From the NCBI RefSeq assembly GCF_025770785.1, contig NZ_JANZLA010000014.1:1-42059 (forward strand): DNA of 42,059 bases, written 5' to 3'. Shown here in pieces: positions 24,317-33,156 of the stretch (within the stretch, counting starts at the first letter, position 1; the number at the start of each line of letters is the position of its first letter). Below the pieces are notes generated by a model that was given only the letters and a program-made list of their open reading frames with translations, did not search any database and had not been told where the DNA came from. The stretch comes from Cellulomonas sp. SG140 (GTDB lineage: Bacteria; Actinomycetota; Actinomycetes; Actinomycetales; Cellulomonadaceae). The translations under genes and the position numbers were made by a program.

Positions 24317-25459
24317 TCAGGGCCGGGCGGCGTCCACGTCCTGGCCCAGCAGGGCCGCCCAGACCACCGGCGACGACGGCACACCGTCGGCCAGCGCGAT
24401 GGGCAGGTCGAGGCCCAGCACCGTCCCCGGTGCGCGCGTGTCGAACAGTCCCCGGACGGCGAGGGCGTCGACGGGGCGCTGGCGGCCGACCTGCGCCAGC
24501 CAGTGGCCGGTGTCCTCCGGCTTGGTGCGGCCGTCCACGACGGCCCAGACCTGGTCCGGCCGGGCGGCGGCGACCAGGGCGGCGGCCTGCTCCCGGTCGA
24601 GCCGCTCGTCGCGCACCGGGACGGTGACGATCCACGGGTGGTCCTCCCGCGGTGCGGTGGCCCGCCAGCGCGAGGTGGCCGTGGCGCTCGACATGGCCCC
24701 CGGGCCGCACCTCACCACGGCCTGGGGCGGCAGCCCCCAGCGGTGCGCCAGCAGGTCGGCGGTCTCCTCGACGTCCAGCGGCGGTCCGACCAGGACGAGC
24801 ACCTGACCCGACTGCCGCGGCGGGACGGGTGCCGGCGGGAGCTGGGCCAGCACCCCGCCGAGGGTCAGCGGCGTGCGGGTCAGCAGGGCAGCAGGGACGC
24901 CGGCGGCGGTCAGGGCGGCACGCAGGGCGTCGTCGGACGGCGCGGCGACGACCCCAGCCGGCGCCGTGCCGGACGTGACGGGGGCGCTCGCCGAGGTCGG
25001 GGCGGGCACCTCCACCTCGGCGGGGGGCGGCACCTCGGCGAGCGCGCGCACCTGGTCCAGCACGGCCGCGAAGCGGGCGCTGGCCGTGGACACCGGGGCC
25101 GCGTCCGCGGGTGCCGCCACCTCAGTCGCCGGACGGCCCGCCACTGCGGTTCCAGCCGTGCCAGCGAGTCCCGCGGGCGCCGCGCTCAACGGCGCGCCGG
25201 TGCGCTCCGCCTGGTCGGCCGCCTCGAGCAGGTCGTCGAGCGAGGCGGCCGTCGGACGCGTGAACCGGCGTCGGGGCGCCCGCGGGGGCTCCGGCACGTC
25301 GATCGTCAGCTCGTACCGCTCGCGCGCGAAGAACCCGCCGAACCCCCCGCTGCGCACCTTCTCGGCGCGCACGATGCGGGCACCCGGGCCCAGCTCCTCG
25401 CGGACCCGGACGATCAGGCCGGCCAGGTCGGCGCCCTCAAGCAGCAAGCGCTCGCCCAC
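24317..25459 (-). CDS. FlhF-like protein with degenerate GTPase domain
   Basis: The protein has 380 residues from GTG 25459, overlapping the flhA stop by 23 nt. The N-terminal segment (about 1-55) with VREELGPGARIVRAEKVRSGG matches the start of FlhF, the SRP-type GTPase that places flagella. An Ala/Pro-rich linker (about 58-205) follows. The last ~165 residues resemble the SRP GTPase fold in layout, but where the P-loop GxxxxGK[ST] should be there is LVGPPLDVEET, with no Lys-Ser/Thr, and the TKxD segment is replaced by RGLFDTRAPG. GTP binding is therefore doubtful. The position right after flhA is the usual place for flhF. Confidence 0.65.
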   Translation of the reverse strand: MGERLLLEGADLAGLIVRVREELGPGARIVRAEKVRSGGFGGFFARERYELTIDVPEPPRAPRRRFTRPTAASLDDLLEAADQAERTGAPLSAAPAGLAGTAGTAVAGRPATEVAAPADAAPVSTASARFAAVLDQVRALAEVPPPAEVEVPAPTSASAPVTSGTAPAGVVAAPSDDALRAALTAAGVPAALLTRTPLTLGGVLAQLPPAPVPPRQSGQVLVLVGPPLDVEETADLLAHRWGLPPQAVVRCGPGAMSSATATSRWRATAPREDHPWIVTVPVRDERLDREQAAALVAAARPDQVWAVVDGRTKPEDTGHWLAQVGRQRPVDALAVRGLFDTRAPGTVLGLDLPIALADGVPSSPVVWAALLGQDVDAARP

Positions 25460-27494
25460 GGCTCACCATCCCCACGGTCTCGACGTTGACGCCGGCACCG
25501 GTCACCTCGGAGTAGCTGAGCACCGCGAGGCGGGGCAGGCCGAGGGACACCAGCCGGCGCAGCGCCGGTCGGATGGTCGGCGCGCACACCAGCACCGCGG
25601 TGGTGCCCTCCGCCTCGGCCTCCGCCAGCGCTCCGCGCAGCCGGCCGAGCATCGTGTCGAGGATCTCGGGGTCCACCACCAGCTGGCTGCCGTGGTCGCC
25701 CGGACGGATCGACTCCACCAGCTGGTGCTCCAGCACGGGCTCGAGCGTGATCACCCGCAGCACGCCGTCGCGCGAGTGCGGTGCGACCAGCGCCGGGCCC
25801 AGCGCCGCACGCGCCGCCTCCACCAGCCCCTCCGGTTCGGTGGAGACGCGGGCGCGCAGCGTGAGCGCCTCGTAGATGCGCGACAGGTCCCGGATGGACA
25901 CGCCCTCCGCGAGCAGGCCCTGCAGCACCCGCTGGACCTCGCCCAGCGAGAGCAGCGACGGCACCAGCTCCTCGACCACCGACGGGTTGACCTGCTTGAC
26001 GCCCTCCGTCAGCACCCGCACGTCCTCGCGGGACAGCAGCCGGTCGGCGTGCTGGGTGACCAGCTCGCCGAGGTGCGTCACCAGGACGGACACGCGGTCG
26101 ACGACGGTCGCCCCGGTCATCTCGGCGGCGTGCCGCAGCTCGGCCGGCACCCACTTGCCCGGCAGGCCGAACACCGGCTCGGCGACGGCGGAGCCCGGGA
26201 GCCCCGCGAGGTCGTCGCCGAGCGCCAGCACCCGGCCGGCCGGAGCCTGCCCGCGGCCCACCTCGACGCCGGCGATCCGCACGACGTAGGTGGCCTGCGG
26301 CAGGTCGACGCTGTCGCGGGTGCGCACCGGCGGGACGACGACGCCGAGGTCCATCGCCGTCTTGCGCCGCAGCGAGCGCACCCGGCCCAGCAGGTCCCGC
26401 TCCGGTCCGCTGCCCACCAGGTCCACCAGGTCCGGCGCCAGCAGGATCTCCAGCGTCGGCACCCGCATCTGCTCGATCAGCTGCTCCGGGGTGTCCGCGG
26501 CCTCCGGTGCGGGCCCGGCCGGCTTGGCGACGGCCTTCGCGGCCGCCTCGCGCCGCTCCGTGCTGCGGGCCCGCTGCGAGACGAGCAGCAGGACGCCGCC
26601 CACCAGCAGGAACGGCACCTTGGGCATGCCGGGCAGCAGGGCCAGGGCCACCGCGCCGCCGCCGGCGATCATCAGGGCGGTCTTGGACTGGGTCAGCTGC
26701 TTGGCGGCGGAGGACCCCATGTCGCCGTCGGCGCTGGCCCGAGTGACCACGATGCCGGTGGACACCGACAGCAGCAGCGCCGGGATCTGGGTGACCAGGC
26801 CGTCGCCGATGGTCAGCAGCGAGTAGCGGTTCAGCGCGTCGCCCATGGTCATCTTCATCTGGACCATGCCGATGACGAACCCACCGACCAGGTTGATCAC
26901 CGTGATGATGATTCCTGCGACTGCATCGCCCTTGACGAACTTGGAGCCACCGTCCATGGCGCCGTAGAAGTCGGCCTCGGCGGCGACGTCCGCACGCCGG
27001 CGCCGGGCCGTGTCCTCGTCGATCAGACCCGAGTTGAGGTCGGCGTCGATCGCCATCTGCTTGCCCGGCATCGCGTCGAGCGTGAACCGGGCACCCACCT
27101 CGGCCACGCGCCCGGCGCCGTTGGTGATCACCACGAACTGGATCACCACGAGGATCAGGAAGATCACCAGGCCGATCACCAGCGACCCGCCGACCACGAA
27201 GTGCCCGAACGCATCGATCACGTGACCGGCGTACCCGTCGCGGAGCACCAGCCGGGTGCTCGCCACGTTGAGCCCCAGCCGGAACAGCGTGAACACCAGG
27301 ATGAGCGACGGGAACACCGAGAAGTCCAGCGGCCGGCGCACGTACATGCTGGTCAGCAGGATCACCAGGGCCGCGGTGATGTTCGCCGCGATCAGCACGT
27401 CCAGCAGCGCCGCCGGCAGCGGCACCACCAGCAGCAGCACGATGCCGACCACGCCGATCGGCACGGCCATCGCGGACAGGTCCTTGTTCTTCAT
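25437..27494 (-). CDS. flhA: Flagellar export gate protein FlhA
   Basis: FlhA forms the nonameric ring of the flagellar type III export gate and docks substrate-chaperone complexes. The protein has 685 residues. The N-terminal half has about eight membrane spans, with the family segment FVVITNGAGRVAEVGARFTLDAMPGKQMAID between them and charged residues in DADLNSG. The C-terminal half (about 330-685) is the cytosolic domain. The ATG at 27494 overlaps the flhB stop by 4 bp and follows GAGGA. The gene end overlaps the FlhF-like gene. Confidence 0.97.
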   Translation of the reverse strand: MKNKDLSAMAVPIGVVGIVLLLVVPLPAALLDVLIAANITAALVILLTSMYVRRPLDFSVFPSLILVFTLFRLGLNVASTRLVLRDGYAGHVIDAFGHFVVGGSLVIGLVIFLILVVIQFVVITNGAGRVAEVGARFTLDAMPGKQMAIDADLNSGLIDEDTARRRRADVAAEADFYGAMDGGSKFVKGDAVAGIIITVINLVGGFVIGMVQMKMTMGDALNRYSLLTIGDGLVTQIPALLLSVSTGIVVTRASADGDMGSSAAKQLTQSKTALMIAGGGAVALALLPGMPKVPFLLVGGVLLLVSQRARSTERREAAAKAVAKPAGPAPEAADTPEQLIEQMRVPTLEILLAPDLVDLVGSGPERDLLGRVRSLRRKTAMDLGVVVPPVRTRDSVDLPQATYVVRIAGVEVGRGQAPAGRVLALGDDLAGLPGSAVAEPVFGLPGKWVPAELRHAAEMTGATVVDRVSVLVTHLGELVTQHADRLLSREDVRVLTEGVKQVNPSVVEELVPSLLSLGEVQRVLQGLLAEGVSIRDLSRIYEALTLRARVSTEPEGLVEAARAALGPALVAPHSRDGVLRVITLEPVLEHQLVESIRPGDHGSQLVVDPEILDTMLGRLRGALAEAEAEGTTAVLVCAPTIRPALRRLVSLGLPRLAVLSYSEVTGAGVNVETVGMVSRGRALAA

Positions 27495-28774
27495 CGGCCG
27501 TCCTCCGGTCGAGCGGGTGAGTCTGCGGTGGTCGAGCGGGTGGTCGAGGTGGCGACGGCGGCACCGTCGCTCGTGGGTGCCGGCGTCGCGGGGGCATCCG
27601 CGGCGGGCGCGGGGCGCGCGGCACGGGCCCGGCTCGCCGCACGCGCGGCGGCACGGGCGACCGCGCGGTGGTCGGTGTGGTCGTCGGGCGAGAGCGTCGA
27701 GCCGCCGGGCACGTGGTGCTTGCCGGCGGAGGCCCCACGCCGGCGCAGGGCCATGACGAAGGCGAGCACCCGGGCGACGGCGGTGAACAGGTGCTCCGGG
27801 ATCTCCGCGCCGATCTCGCACGCGGCGTGCAGCGCGCGCGCCAGCGGGATGTCCTCCACCAGCGGCACGTGCTCCTCGGTCGCCTTCTCGCGGATCTTCG
27901 CGGCGACGGAACCGGCCCCCTTCGCCACCACCCGCGGCGCACCCTTGCCGGGCTCGTAGCGCAGGGCGACCGCGACGTGCGTCGGGTTGACCAGCACCAC
28001 GTCGGCCTCGCGGACGGCCTGCATCATGCGCTGACGGCTCATCTGGTGCTGACGGGCGCGGATGGCGGCCTTGACCTGCGGGTCGCCCTCGTTGCGCTTG
28101 TTCTCCTCCTTGAGCTCGCGCATCGTCATCCGCGTCTGCTTGCGGTTGCGGCGGATCACCGCGACGACGTCCACCAGGCCCAGCAGCAGACCGGCGGCGA
28201 TGCCGGCGCGCAGCAGGGAGGAGACGCCCGAGCCGGCCTCGTGCAGCAGCTGGGACAGCGGCAGCCGGCCGGAGGCGATCAGCACCGGGAGCAGCCCCTT
28301 GATGGCCACCCACAGCGCCAGCCCGACGGCCGCGGACTTGCCGAGCGTCATCGCCAGCTGGCCCCAGGCATGCGGACCGACCATCCGCTTCACGCCGTTG
28401 ACCGGGTTGAACTGCTCCACCTGCGGCTTCGGGGAGCGGACGTGGATGCCGCCCTGCGCGGCGGCGACGACGAGCGTGACGGCGACGACGACGACGAGCA
28501 GCGGGGCCAGGGTCGAGACAGCGGACCGCAGCCCCGTCTCGAGCGCCGTCACCGCCAGCGCCGGCTCCGGGTGCGCGGCGAGCCGCTGCAACGAGCCGAG
28601 CTGCTCCATGCCGGCCTGCCGGCCGCGGGTCAGCACGCCCGGCAGCATCACCACGGCGGCACCGACCCCGACCCAGGCCGACAGGTCCTGCGACCGGGAG
28701 AGGCGGCCCTTGCGGCGCACCTCCTTCAGGTGCCGGTCGGTGGCCTTCTGGTTGCGCTCCTGACCGTCGCTCAC
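27491..28774 (-). CDS. flhB: Flagellar export switch protein FlhB
   Basis: FlhB changes export specificity from rod/hook to filament proteins. The protein has 427 residues from GTG 28774. Four membrane spans lie in the first ~205 residues, followed by a cytosolic domain. The autocleavage site N263-PTH-266 is intact, so the Asn-Pro bond should be self-cleaved. The last ~75 residues form an Ala/Thr/Asp-rich tail beyond the usual length of about 350-380, probably disordered. The start overlaps the fliR stop (GTGA) and the stop overlaps flhA. Confidence 0.97.
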   Translation of the reverse strand: MSDGQERNQKATDRHLKEVRRKGRLSRSQDLSAWVGVGAAVVMLPGVLTRGRQAGMEQLGSLQRLAAHPEPALAVTALETGLRSAVSTLAPLLVVVVAVTLVVAAAQGGIHVRSPKPQVEQFNPVNGVKRMVGPHAWGQLAMTLGKSAAVGLALWVAIKGLLPVLIASGRLPLSQLLHEAGSGVSSLLRAGIAAGLLLGLVDVVAVIRRNRKQTRMTMRELKEENKRNEGDPQVKAAIRARQHQMSRQRMMQAVREADVVLVNPTHVAVALRYEPGKGAPRVVAKGAGSVAAKIREKATEEHVPLVEDIPLARALHAACEIGAEIPEHLFTAVARVLAFVMALRRRGASAGKHHVPGGSTLSPDDHTDHRAVARAAARAASRARAARPAPAADAPATPAPTSDGAAVATSTTRSTTADSPARPEDGR

Positions 28775-29547
28775 GGCTGCACCCCCTGCATCAGGTGGGT
28801 GGCCGTCCCGGACAGCCCGGCCAGGACGCCCGGCAGGGTCAGAACCACGTAGCCGCCGAGGCTGACGGTCAGCAGGATCTTCAGCGGGAAGCCCATCGCG
28901 AACGCGTTCAGGGCCGGGGCCACGCGGGTGAGCAGCCCGAGGCCGACGTCGGCGAGGAACAGCACGACGATCAGCGGCCCGGCGATCTGCAGCGCCGACA
29001 CCGTCATGCCGGTCAGCCCGCTGATCGCCGCCTGGGCCAGCGCCGCGGGCGCCAGGCCCATGCCGATCGGCAGGGAGTCGAAGCTGCGCACCAGGCCGAG
29101 CAGCATCACGTGGTGCGCGTCCGAGGCGACGAGCAGCGCCACGACGAGCATCTGGTACAGCCGGGCGAACGTCGCGCCGCTGACCATGTTCATCGGGTCG
29201 AAGGCGGTGGCCAGCTGGAAGCCGCCGAACAGGTCGATCAGCCCGCCGGCGGACTGTACCGCCGCGAACACCAGCCAGACGAGGAAGCCGAGGGCCAGCC
29301 CCACCAGCGCCTGCAGCGCCACGTCGCCGATCAGCGGGGCGACCGACGTCGTCGCCACCCGCGGCAGCCGGGCCTGCACCACCAGGGCCAGGCCCAGGCC
29401 GAGCGCCACCTTCACCGGACCCGGCACACCCTTGTTGGCGAACGGCGGCGCGACGACCAGGAACGCGGTGATCCGCACGGCCGCGAGCACCGTGGTCTCG
29501 ATGACGTCGAGCGGGACGTCCACCGCCAGGTCCGGGGAGAGCGCCAT
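28771..29547 (-). CDS. fliR: Flagellar export gate protein FliR
   Basis: FliR, with FliP and FliQ, forms the helical core of the flagellar export channel in the membrane. The protein has 258 residues, the usual family length, with six or more hydrophobic segments. Family features include VRITAFLVVAPPFANKGVPGPVK near the N-terminus and GGLIDLFGGFQLATAFDPMN in the middle. It starts 13 nt after fliQ and overlaps flhB by 4 bp. Confidence 0.95.
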   Translation of the reverse strand: MALSPDLAVDVPLDVIETTVLAAVRITAFLVVAPPFANKGVPGPVKVALGLGLALVVQARLPRVATTSVAPLIGDVALQALVGLALGFLVWLVFAAVQSAGGLIDLFGGFQLATAFDPMNMVSGATFARLYQMLVVALLVASDAHHVMLLGLVRSFDSLPIGMGLAPAALAQAAISGLTGMTVSALQIAGPLIVVLFLADVGLGLLTRVAPALNAFAMGFPLKILLTVSLGGYVVLTLPGVLAGLSGTATHLMQGVQP

Positions 29548-29560
29548 CTGCGTGCCCGGC

Positions 29561-29833
29561 TCAGTGCCCGACGAGCGCGGGCATCCGCGTGTACAGGTCG
29601 GTGGTGAACGTGACGACCGTCGAGATCATCCAGTGGCCGGTGACCACCAGGGCGATCGCGGCGCCCAGCGCCTTGGGGACGAAGCTGAGCGTCACCTCCT
29701 GCACCTGCGTCATCGACTGCACCAGGGACACGACCAGCCCGATGACCAGGGCGGTCACCAGCACGGGCGCGCACAGCTTGGCGGCGACGGTCAGGGCCTG
29801 CACCGCGATGTCGAGAACGGCCTCGGTGGTCAT
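29561..29833 (-). CDS. fliQ: Flagellar export gate protein FliQ
   Basis: FliQ is a two-span helical-hairpin subunit of the export gate. The protein has 90 residues, the normal length. The segment VTALVIGLVVSLVQSMTQVQEVTLSFVPK is the FliQ hallmark, between two membrane helices (about 15-38 and 52-73). The start codon overlaps the fliP stop by 4 bp. Confidence 0.96.
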   Translation of the reverse strand: MTTEAVLDIAVQALTVAAKLCAPVLVTALVIGLVVSLVQSMTQVQEVTLSFVPKALGAAIALVVTGHWMISTVVTFTTDLYTRMPALVGH

Positions 29834-30825
29834 CCGCCGGCCCCCGTGTACGAGCCGAGCAGGGCCTTGATCACCAGGCCCCAGCCGTCCACCAGCACGA
29901 ACAGCAGCAGCTTGAACGGCAGGGACACCATGACGGGCGGCAGCATCATCATGCCCATCGCCATCAACGAGCTGGAGACGACCAGGTCGATCACCAGGAA
30001 CGGCACGAAGATGACGAAGCCCATGATGAACGCGGCCCGCAGCTCCGACAGCATGAACGCCGGCGCCAGCGTGGTGAACGGCACGTCCGCCGCGGACTGC
30101 GGGTTGGGGCGCTGGGCGGCGCGGGTCACCAGCGCCAGGTCCTGCTCACGGGTGTGCGCCACCATGAACGTCGCCAGGGGCTTCTCCCCCGCACCGATCG
30201 CCTGGGAGAAGCTCGTCTGACCGTGCAGGTAGGGCTGCACCGCCTGCGTGTTGATGTCGCTGACGGTCGGCGCCATCACGAACAGGGACAGGAACAGCGC
30301 CAGCCCGGCGATCGCCTGGTTGGGCGGCACGCCCTGCAGGCCGAGCGCGTTCCGGGTCATCGCCAGGACCACGAAGATCTTGGTGAAGCTCGTGGTCATG
30401 ATCAGCAGCGACGGTGCGACCGACAGCACCGTGATGCCGAGCAGCACCGTGATCGAGCTGCTGGGCGTGCCGTCGACGCCGTTCACGCTGACGTGCACCG
30501 AGCCGGGGGCGGCCGGGGTGGCGGCGGGGGTCGGCTGGGTGGGCGCGGCGGGCGACGTGGGGCCGGCGGCCGGGACCACGCCGGCGGGGACGACGAAGGA
30601 CGCTGGGACGGCGGCCACGGCGGCAGGAGCGGGTGCGGCCGCCGCCGTCGACCGGGCCGGGGTGCTCGCGACCGCGCCCGACGAGGCCAGCAGCACCAGC
30701 CCGCCGGCCAGGCACAACGCCGCCAGCAGCCGCAGGGCACGCACCACGCGCGCCGGGGCGGCGACCTGCGCCAGCTCCGGCTCGACCACGGTGCGCACGC
30801 CGCTCGCGCGGCGCGGAGCGAACAT
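29830..30825 (-). CDS. fliP: Flagellar export gate protein FliP
   Basis: FliP forms the pentameric ring of the export gate. The protein has 331 residues from ATG 30825, about 80 longer than typical. The core (about 110-331) carries TSFTKIFVVLAMTRNALGLQ, VPPNQAIAGLALFLSLFVMAP and a C-terminal MGMMMLPPVMVSLPFKLLLF. The N-terminus has a hydrophobic signal-like segment (about 29-50, ending GAVAS), then ~60 Ala/Pro-rich residues before the core. FliP normally has a cleaved signal, so this long spacer is the unusual part. Its ATG shares one base with the fliO stop (TGATG). Confidence 0.95.
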   Translation of the reverse strand: MFAPRRASGVRTVVEPELAQVAAPARVVRALRLLAALCLAGGLVLLASSGAVASTPARSTAAAAPAPAAVAAVPASFVVPAGVVPAAGPTSPAAPTQPTPAATPAAPGSVHVSVNGVDGTPSSSITVLLGITVLSVAPSLLIMTTSFTKIFVVLAMTRNALGLQGVPPNQAIAGLALFLSLFVMAPTVSDINTQAVQPYLHGQTSFSQAIGAGEKPLATFMVAHTREQDLALVTRAAQRPNPQSAADVPFTTLAPAFMLSELRAAFIMGFVIFVPFLVIDLVVSSSLMAMGMMMLPPVMVSLPFKLLLFVLVDGWGLVIKALLGSYTGAGG

Positions 30826-31373
30826 CACCGCCGGACCGTCCGGTCCTGCAGCGCACGGACCGCCGCGCGCCACGTCTGCGGGGACAGCACGGAACCGGCC
30901 AGCGCACCGGCCAGCGCGGACTGGTGGGACGCGTCGTCGAGCGCGGGACGCGGGTGCGGCAGGGCCCCGAGTGCCGGCCCCGCACCCGTCAGGCCGGGTG
31001 TGCCGCCGACGACGGGCCCCGGGACGCCGTTGCCGGCAGGCGTGCTCGTCGGGACCGCCGCCTGCTTGGCCGCCTTGGCGCCCGTGCGCTCGCCCGGCAC
31101 ACCGACCGGCGCGCTGGCCACGGGGCCCAGCTCCGTCAGCAGCTGCACGGAGGTGTCGCTGAAGCCGACCAGCAGCCGCCGGTCGCCCGCGGCGATCACC
31201 GCGACGCCGGAGTGCCGGCCCAGACCCTGCCGGCCCACCACGTGCACGTCCGCCTCGCGCGTGCGCTCCGCGGCGCGGCCGGCGGACATCCGCCGGCCGA
31301 CGTACACGATGAGCGCGATCACGACGCCGAGGGAGACGGCGACCCGCAGCAGCACCAGGAGGGTCTCGCCCAT
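30825..31373 (-). CDS. fliO: Flagellar assembly protein FliO
   Basis: FliO is a membrane-bound assembly factor that helps FliP form its ring. The protein has 182 residues. One N-terminal membrane span (about 5-25) is followed by a small beta-rich domain with VVGRQGLGRHSGVAVIAAGDRRLLVGFSD, typical of FliO. The second half is a Pro/Gly/Ala-rich tail not seen in short homologues. It lies between fliN and fliP and touches each by one base (TGATG). Confidence 0.88.
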   Translation of the reverse strand: MGETLLVLLRVAVSLGVVIALIVYVGRRMSAGRAAERTREADVHVVGRQGLGRHSGVAVIAAGDRRLLVGFSDTSVQLLTELGPVASAPVGVPGERTGAKAAKQAAVPTSTPAGNGVPGPVVGGTPGLTGAGPALGALPHPRPALDDASHQSALAGALAGSVLSPQTWRAAVRALQDRTVRR

Positions 31374-32086
31374 CAGCGGTCGGCCTCCACGCCGGACACG
31401 ATCTCGGTGATGCGGACGCCGTACTCCTCGTCCACCACCACCACCTCGCCGCGGGCGATCAGGCGGCCGTTGATCATCACGTCCGCCGGGGCACCGGCCG
31501 CGCGGTCCAGCTCGAGCACCGTGCCGGGGGCCAGCTCGAGCACCTGCCGCAGCGGCAGGCGGGCCCGGCCCAGCTCGGCCGTCAGGGTCATGTCGACGTC
31601 GTAGAGCACGCGCATGCTGGCCCGCGGCGTCGGCACGGCGGAGGCGCCGCCGGCCACCGGCACGCGCCCGCCGCGCACCCGCACGGCGAACCAGCCGAGC
31701 GTGGTGCCCGCGGCCTGCAGGGCGAACAGCTGGGAGTCGTCGGTCAGCACGCTGCCGGCGGAGTCGGTCCGGGCGGCCTCCAGCACGCCGGTGCCGAGCC
31801 GGGCGGCGGCGGCCTCCAGCGCCGGGCGCAGCGCATCGGTCAGCGCCACCGGGGTGCCCTCGCTGACACCGGCCGCGGTCAGCTCGGCGACCACGGCCTC
31901 CGCCACCACCACGAGCTCGGCGCTGGGCGAGCCGACGAACGAGGCGACCACCGCGACGGCGTCCGGGTCCGGCCGGTCACCGGGGGCGGCCGGCACCGCG
32001 ACCAGCGGCACCGTGGAGGGGACCATCGTCGCCGCCGCACCCGCGACCGCCTGCACCTCCAGGTCGCTCACAGTGGTGGCGTTCAT
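31373..32086 (-). CDS. fliN: Flagellar motor switch protein FliN
   Basis: FliN forms the lower C-ring with FliM and also helps dock the export ATPase complex. The protein has 237 residues. The C-terminal SpoA-type domain (about 160-237) is clear: VDMTLTAELGRARLPLRQVLELAPGTVLELD, then GRLIARGEVVVVDEEYGVRITEIV. The N-terminal ~155 residues are an extra domain, longer than the simple ~100-residue FliN and reminiscent in size of FliY types, but I see no E-x-x-N phosphatase motif in it. The start overlaps the fliM stop by 4 bp. Confidence 0.92.
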   Translation of the reverse strand: MNATTVSDLEVQAVAGAAATMVPSTVPLVAVPAAPGDRPDPDAVAVVASFVGSPSAELVVVAEAVVAELTAAGVSEGTPVALTDALRPALEAAAARLGTGVLEAARTDSAGSVLTDDSQLFALQAAGTTLGWFAVRVRGGRVPVAGGASAVPTPRASMRVLYDVDMTLTAELGRARLPLRQVLELAPGTVLELDRAAGAPADVMINGRLIARGEVVVVDEEYGVRITEIVSGVEADR

Positions 32087-33156
32087 GCGTTCTCCTCCTC
32101 GACGTCGACCACCCGGCAGGCGAGCCGGGAGCCCTGGCTGCCCACGGCAGCCCGGGCGAGCACCACACCGTCGACGACCACGTCGAGCGGACGGGTGGCG
32201 GGATGCTGCAACGGCAGGACGTCGCCGACGGCGAGCCCCACCACCTCCGGGGGGCGGACCGTGACGGGCGCGAACCGCACCACCAGGTCCACGGGGACGG
32301 CCGTCACGGCCACCTCGAGCTGCGCGCGTGCGTTGGCCGCCTCGCGCCGGTCGTCCTCCGACCGGGTCTCGTCCGTCTCGGCCAGCCGCATCGCGGCCAG
32401 CAGGTTCTCCGCCGGCACCATCAGCGTCGTGGTGTCCACCCGCTCGCCGGTGTGCAGCGTGAACCGGGCGACCAGCACGGCGTCGCTGGCGGGCACCGCC
32501 TGGACGAACTGGGGGCTGTACTGCACGGTGCGCATCGACAGGCTGAGCGGCGCGACCGTCGTGAAGGCGTAGCGCAGGTCGTCAAGCGCCGGCTGCAGCA
32601 GCTCGCGGACCACCGTCAGCTCGATGTCGGTCAGCTCGCGGCCCTCGCGGTCGTCACCGATCCCCGTGCCGCCGAACAGGTAGTCCACCCAGACCATCAC
32701 GGTCTCCACCGGCGTCTGCAGCAGCGCCGTCTGGCGGGTCTGCTCGACGGTGCACAGCATGAGGGCCGTGCGGGCGGGCAGGGTGCCGACGTACTCGTCG
32801 TACGGCATCAGCTCGACGCGGTCGCAGGTCGCGGAGCACAGGGCGCGCAGGCGCGAGGTCAGCTGGGTGCCCCACATGCGGGCGAACCGCTCGAACGCCA
32901 TCTCCAGCCGGCGGCCGTGGTCGCGGGCGAGGGTCATCGGGCGGCGGAAGTCGTACAGCTCGGGCTCGGCGTTGCGCGCACGGCCCGTCGCCGACCGGGA
33001 TGCGGTTCCCGGTGCGGACCGGGGCGCGGGCACGCCGAGGGTCGCCTCCGGCGCCTGGGGGGCTGTCACGAGCAGCCCATCGGCGGGCAGCACGGCTTCC
33101 TGAGCGAAACGTGTGCGAGAGCCGCTCACGTGCGTCTGGTCGTGCTTCCCCGCCAC
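32083..33156 (-). CDS. fliM: Flagellar motor switch protein FliM
   Basis: FliM is the C-ring protein that normally binds CheY-P and sets rotation direction. The protein has up to 357 residues. The middle domain is clear (YDFRRPMTLARDHGRRLEMAFERFARMW, VEQTRQTALLQTPVETVMVWVDYLFGG), and the C-terminal SpoA-like domain begins near 280. The N-terminus does not contain the usual CheY-binding LSQ-EIDALL motif; I also checked the frame upstream and found only Arg/Pro-rich codons and a stop. The start is uncertain: GTG 33156 or GTG 33129, neither with a strong ribosome binding site. A 137-bp gap separates it from fliL. Confidence 0.92.
   Translation of the reverse strand: MAGKHDQTHVSGSRTRFAQEAVLPADGLLVTAPQAPEATLGVPAPRSAPGTASRSATGRARNAEPELYDFRRPMTLARDHGRRLEMAFERFARMWGTQLTSRLRALCSATCDRVELMPYDEYVGTLPARTALMLCTVEQTRQTALLQTPVETVMVWVDYLFGGTGIGDDREGRELTDIELTVVRELLQPALDDLRYAFTTVAPLSLSMRTVQYSPQFVQAVPASDAVLVARFTLHTGERVDTTTLMVPAENLLAAMRLAETDETRSEDDRREAANARAQLEVAVTAVPVDLVVRFAPVTVRPPEVVGLAVGDVLPLQHPATRPLDVVVDGVVLARAAVGSQGSRLACRVVDVEEENA

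Noticed and set aside
24873..27959. 1000-codon plus-strand open frame opposite flhA
   Set aside because: Antisense shadow of flhA and the FlhF-like gene; rich in His, Gln and Arg with no domain.
25437..28313. Upstream extension of the flhA frame to a 958-residue protein
   Set aside because: The extra 273 residues are the out-of-frame reading of flhB. The ATG at 27494 with GAGGA and a 4-bp overlap with flhB is the proper start.
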